In this document: positions 13,141-13,574 of the stretch, piece after piece
How the letters are laid out: each line of letters begins with the position of its first letter
Position numbering within the stretch: the first letter of the stretch is position 1
Assembly: GCA_038238555.1 (NCBI GenBank)
Contig: JBBRXP010000164.1
Coordinates: 1 to 13,574 of the forward strand
Reading direction: 5' to 3'
Source of the DNA: JANNXQ01 sp038238555
GTDB taxonomy: Bacteria; Verrucomicrobiota; Verrucomicrobiia; Chthoniobacterales; Chthoniobacteraceae
Length of the DNA: 13,574 nt
The notes under the pieces: generated by a model
The model's input: only the letters and a program-made list of their open reading frames with translations
Database searches by the model: none
Told to the model about the DNA's origin: nothing
Program-made: the position numbers and the translations under genes

Positions 13141-13574
13141 GGGCTGGATGTCTCACTAAGTACGATTTGTTCAATATCAAAAAAGCTTCTCAATGCTGCT
13201 ACCTTCGTCAAGCCCGGATCGGCAGCTTGGGCGCCGTACCCGTATTCCGCGAGGATGAAGCTGAACCCATTCGCGGCAGCGGACTGAGCGTCGTCCGCGC
13301 CATCGCCCACGACCACGGTACTTGTGGGATCCAATCCAAACCGTTCGCGCAAAAGCAGCGCGCCTTGCGTCTTCTCCGTGAATGGCGAAAACGTGGAGTC
13401 TGGAGAGACAATGTCGGAAAAAAAGTCTGCCAGATGGACGTGTTTCAAGATTCTAATTGTCGGGATGGCCGGCTTATTAGTGAGTACAAAGAGTTGTAAG
13501 TCGTGGCGATGCAATGTGCGCAGCATCTCGACAACTCCGGGGTAAGTTGCGGAGAGGAGGCATCCTTTGGAGTC
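13137..13574 (-). CDS. HAD-superfamily phosphatase, N-terminus beyond the window
   Basis: 145 residues are visible and the reading frame stays open to the right edge, so the gene is cut by the window, not broken. An internal Met at 13526 is not the start, because the upstream residues YPGVVEML already match the cap-to-core junction of phosphoglycolate-phosphatase-like enzymes. Seen motifs: motif II in LFVLTNKP, the motif III Lys in TEKTQGALLL, and motif IV in VVVGDGADDAQSAAANG. Motif I (DxDxT) would lie outside. The gene overlaps the NeuB-like gene by 4 bp, so translation is coupled. In that setting a role in dephosphorylating a nonulosonic-acid or sugar-phosphate intermediate is plausible, as is a general Gph-like clean-up role. 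Composition is AT-richer than the rest of the window. Confidence 0.88.
   Translation of the reverse strand, partial: DSKGCLLSATYPGVVEMLRTLHRHDLQLFVLTNKPAIPTIRILKHVHLADFFSDIVSPDSTFSPFTEKTQGALLLRERFGLDPTSTVVVGDGADDAQSAAANGFSFILAEYGYGAQAADPGLTKVAALRSFFDIEQIVLSETSSP

Overview
The window looks like a piece of a GC-rich Gram-negative chromosome, most likely from the Verrucomicrobiota (PVC group). That assignment is an inference. It rests on an Mla/MCE lipid-transport operon (which implies an outer membrane), on families of structured intergenic repeats of a kind I associate with verrucomicrobial genomes, and on the lack of a Shine-Dalgarno motif before every gene start I could assign. No rRNA, tRNA, CRISPR array, phage or transposase gene was seen.

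Layout. Positions 1-196 hold a repeat with long inverted ends. From 197 to 4141 all genes lie on the minus strand. Read in transcription order they are glnB (PII), glnA (type I glutamine synthetase), a structured repeat, a secreted trypsin-like protease, and a membrane-anchored protein I do not recognise. From 4396 to 9212 the plus strand carries mlaE-mlaF-mlaD (permease, ATPase and MCE subunit of a lipid ABC transporter), a second structured element, and a UvrD/PcrA/Rep-family helicase. From 9235 to 13574 everything is on the minus strand again. In transcription order these are a HAD phosphatase cut by the window edge, a divergent sialic-acid-synthase-family enzyme, a membrane-anchored GT2 glycosyltransferase, an N-acetylmuramoyl-L-alanine amidase, and a secreted protein with two peptidoglycan-binding domains.

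How the genes fit together. glnB and glnA form a nitrogen-assimilation pair: the GS keeps the adenylylation tyrosine and PII keeps the T-loop uridylylation tyrosine. The Mla genes encode the inner-membrane core of a lipid-transport machine, but no periplasmic carrier (MlaC) or STAS subunit (MlaB) gene is present here. The amidase and the PG-binding protein form a small cell-wall pair. HAD-NeuB-GT2 is a tightly packed cassette (4-bp overlap, then a gap of 10 bp) of clearly lower GC than its surroundings, and is probably part of a surface-polysaccharide locus continuing past the right edge.

Most interesting non-coding signals: four structured repeat elements that each begin within about 15 bp of a stop codon; a 21-bp core shared by two of them; a 28-bp array of four heptamers inside the helicase reading frame; and the complete absence of Shine-Dalgarno motifs. 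I see no clear new defence or mobile system.
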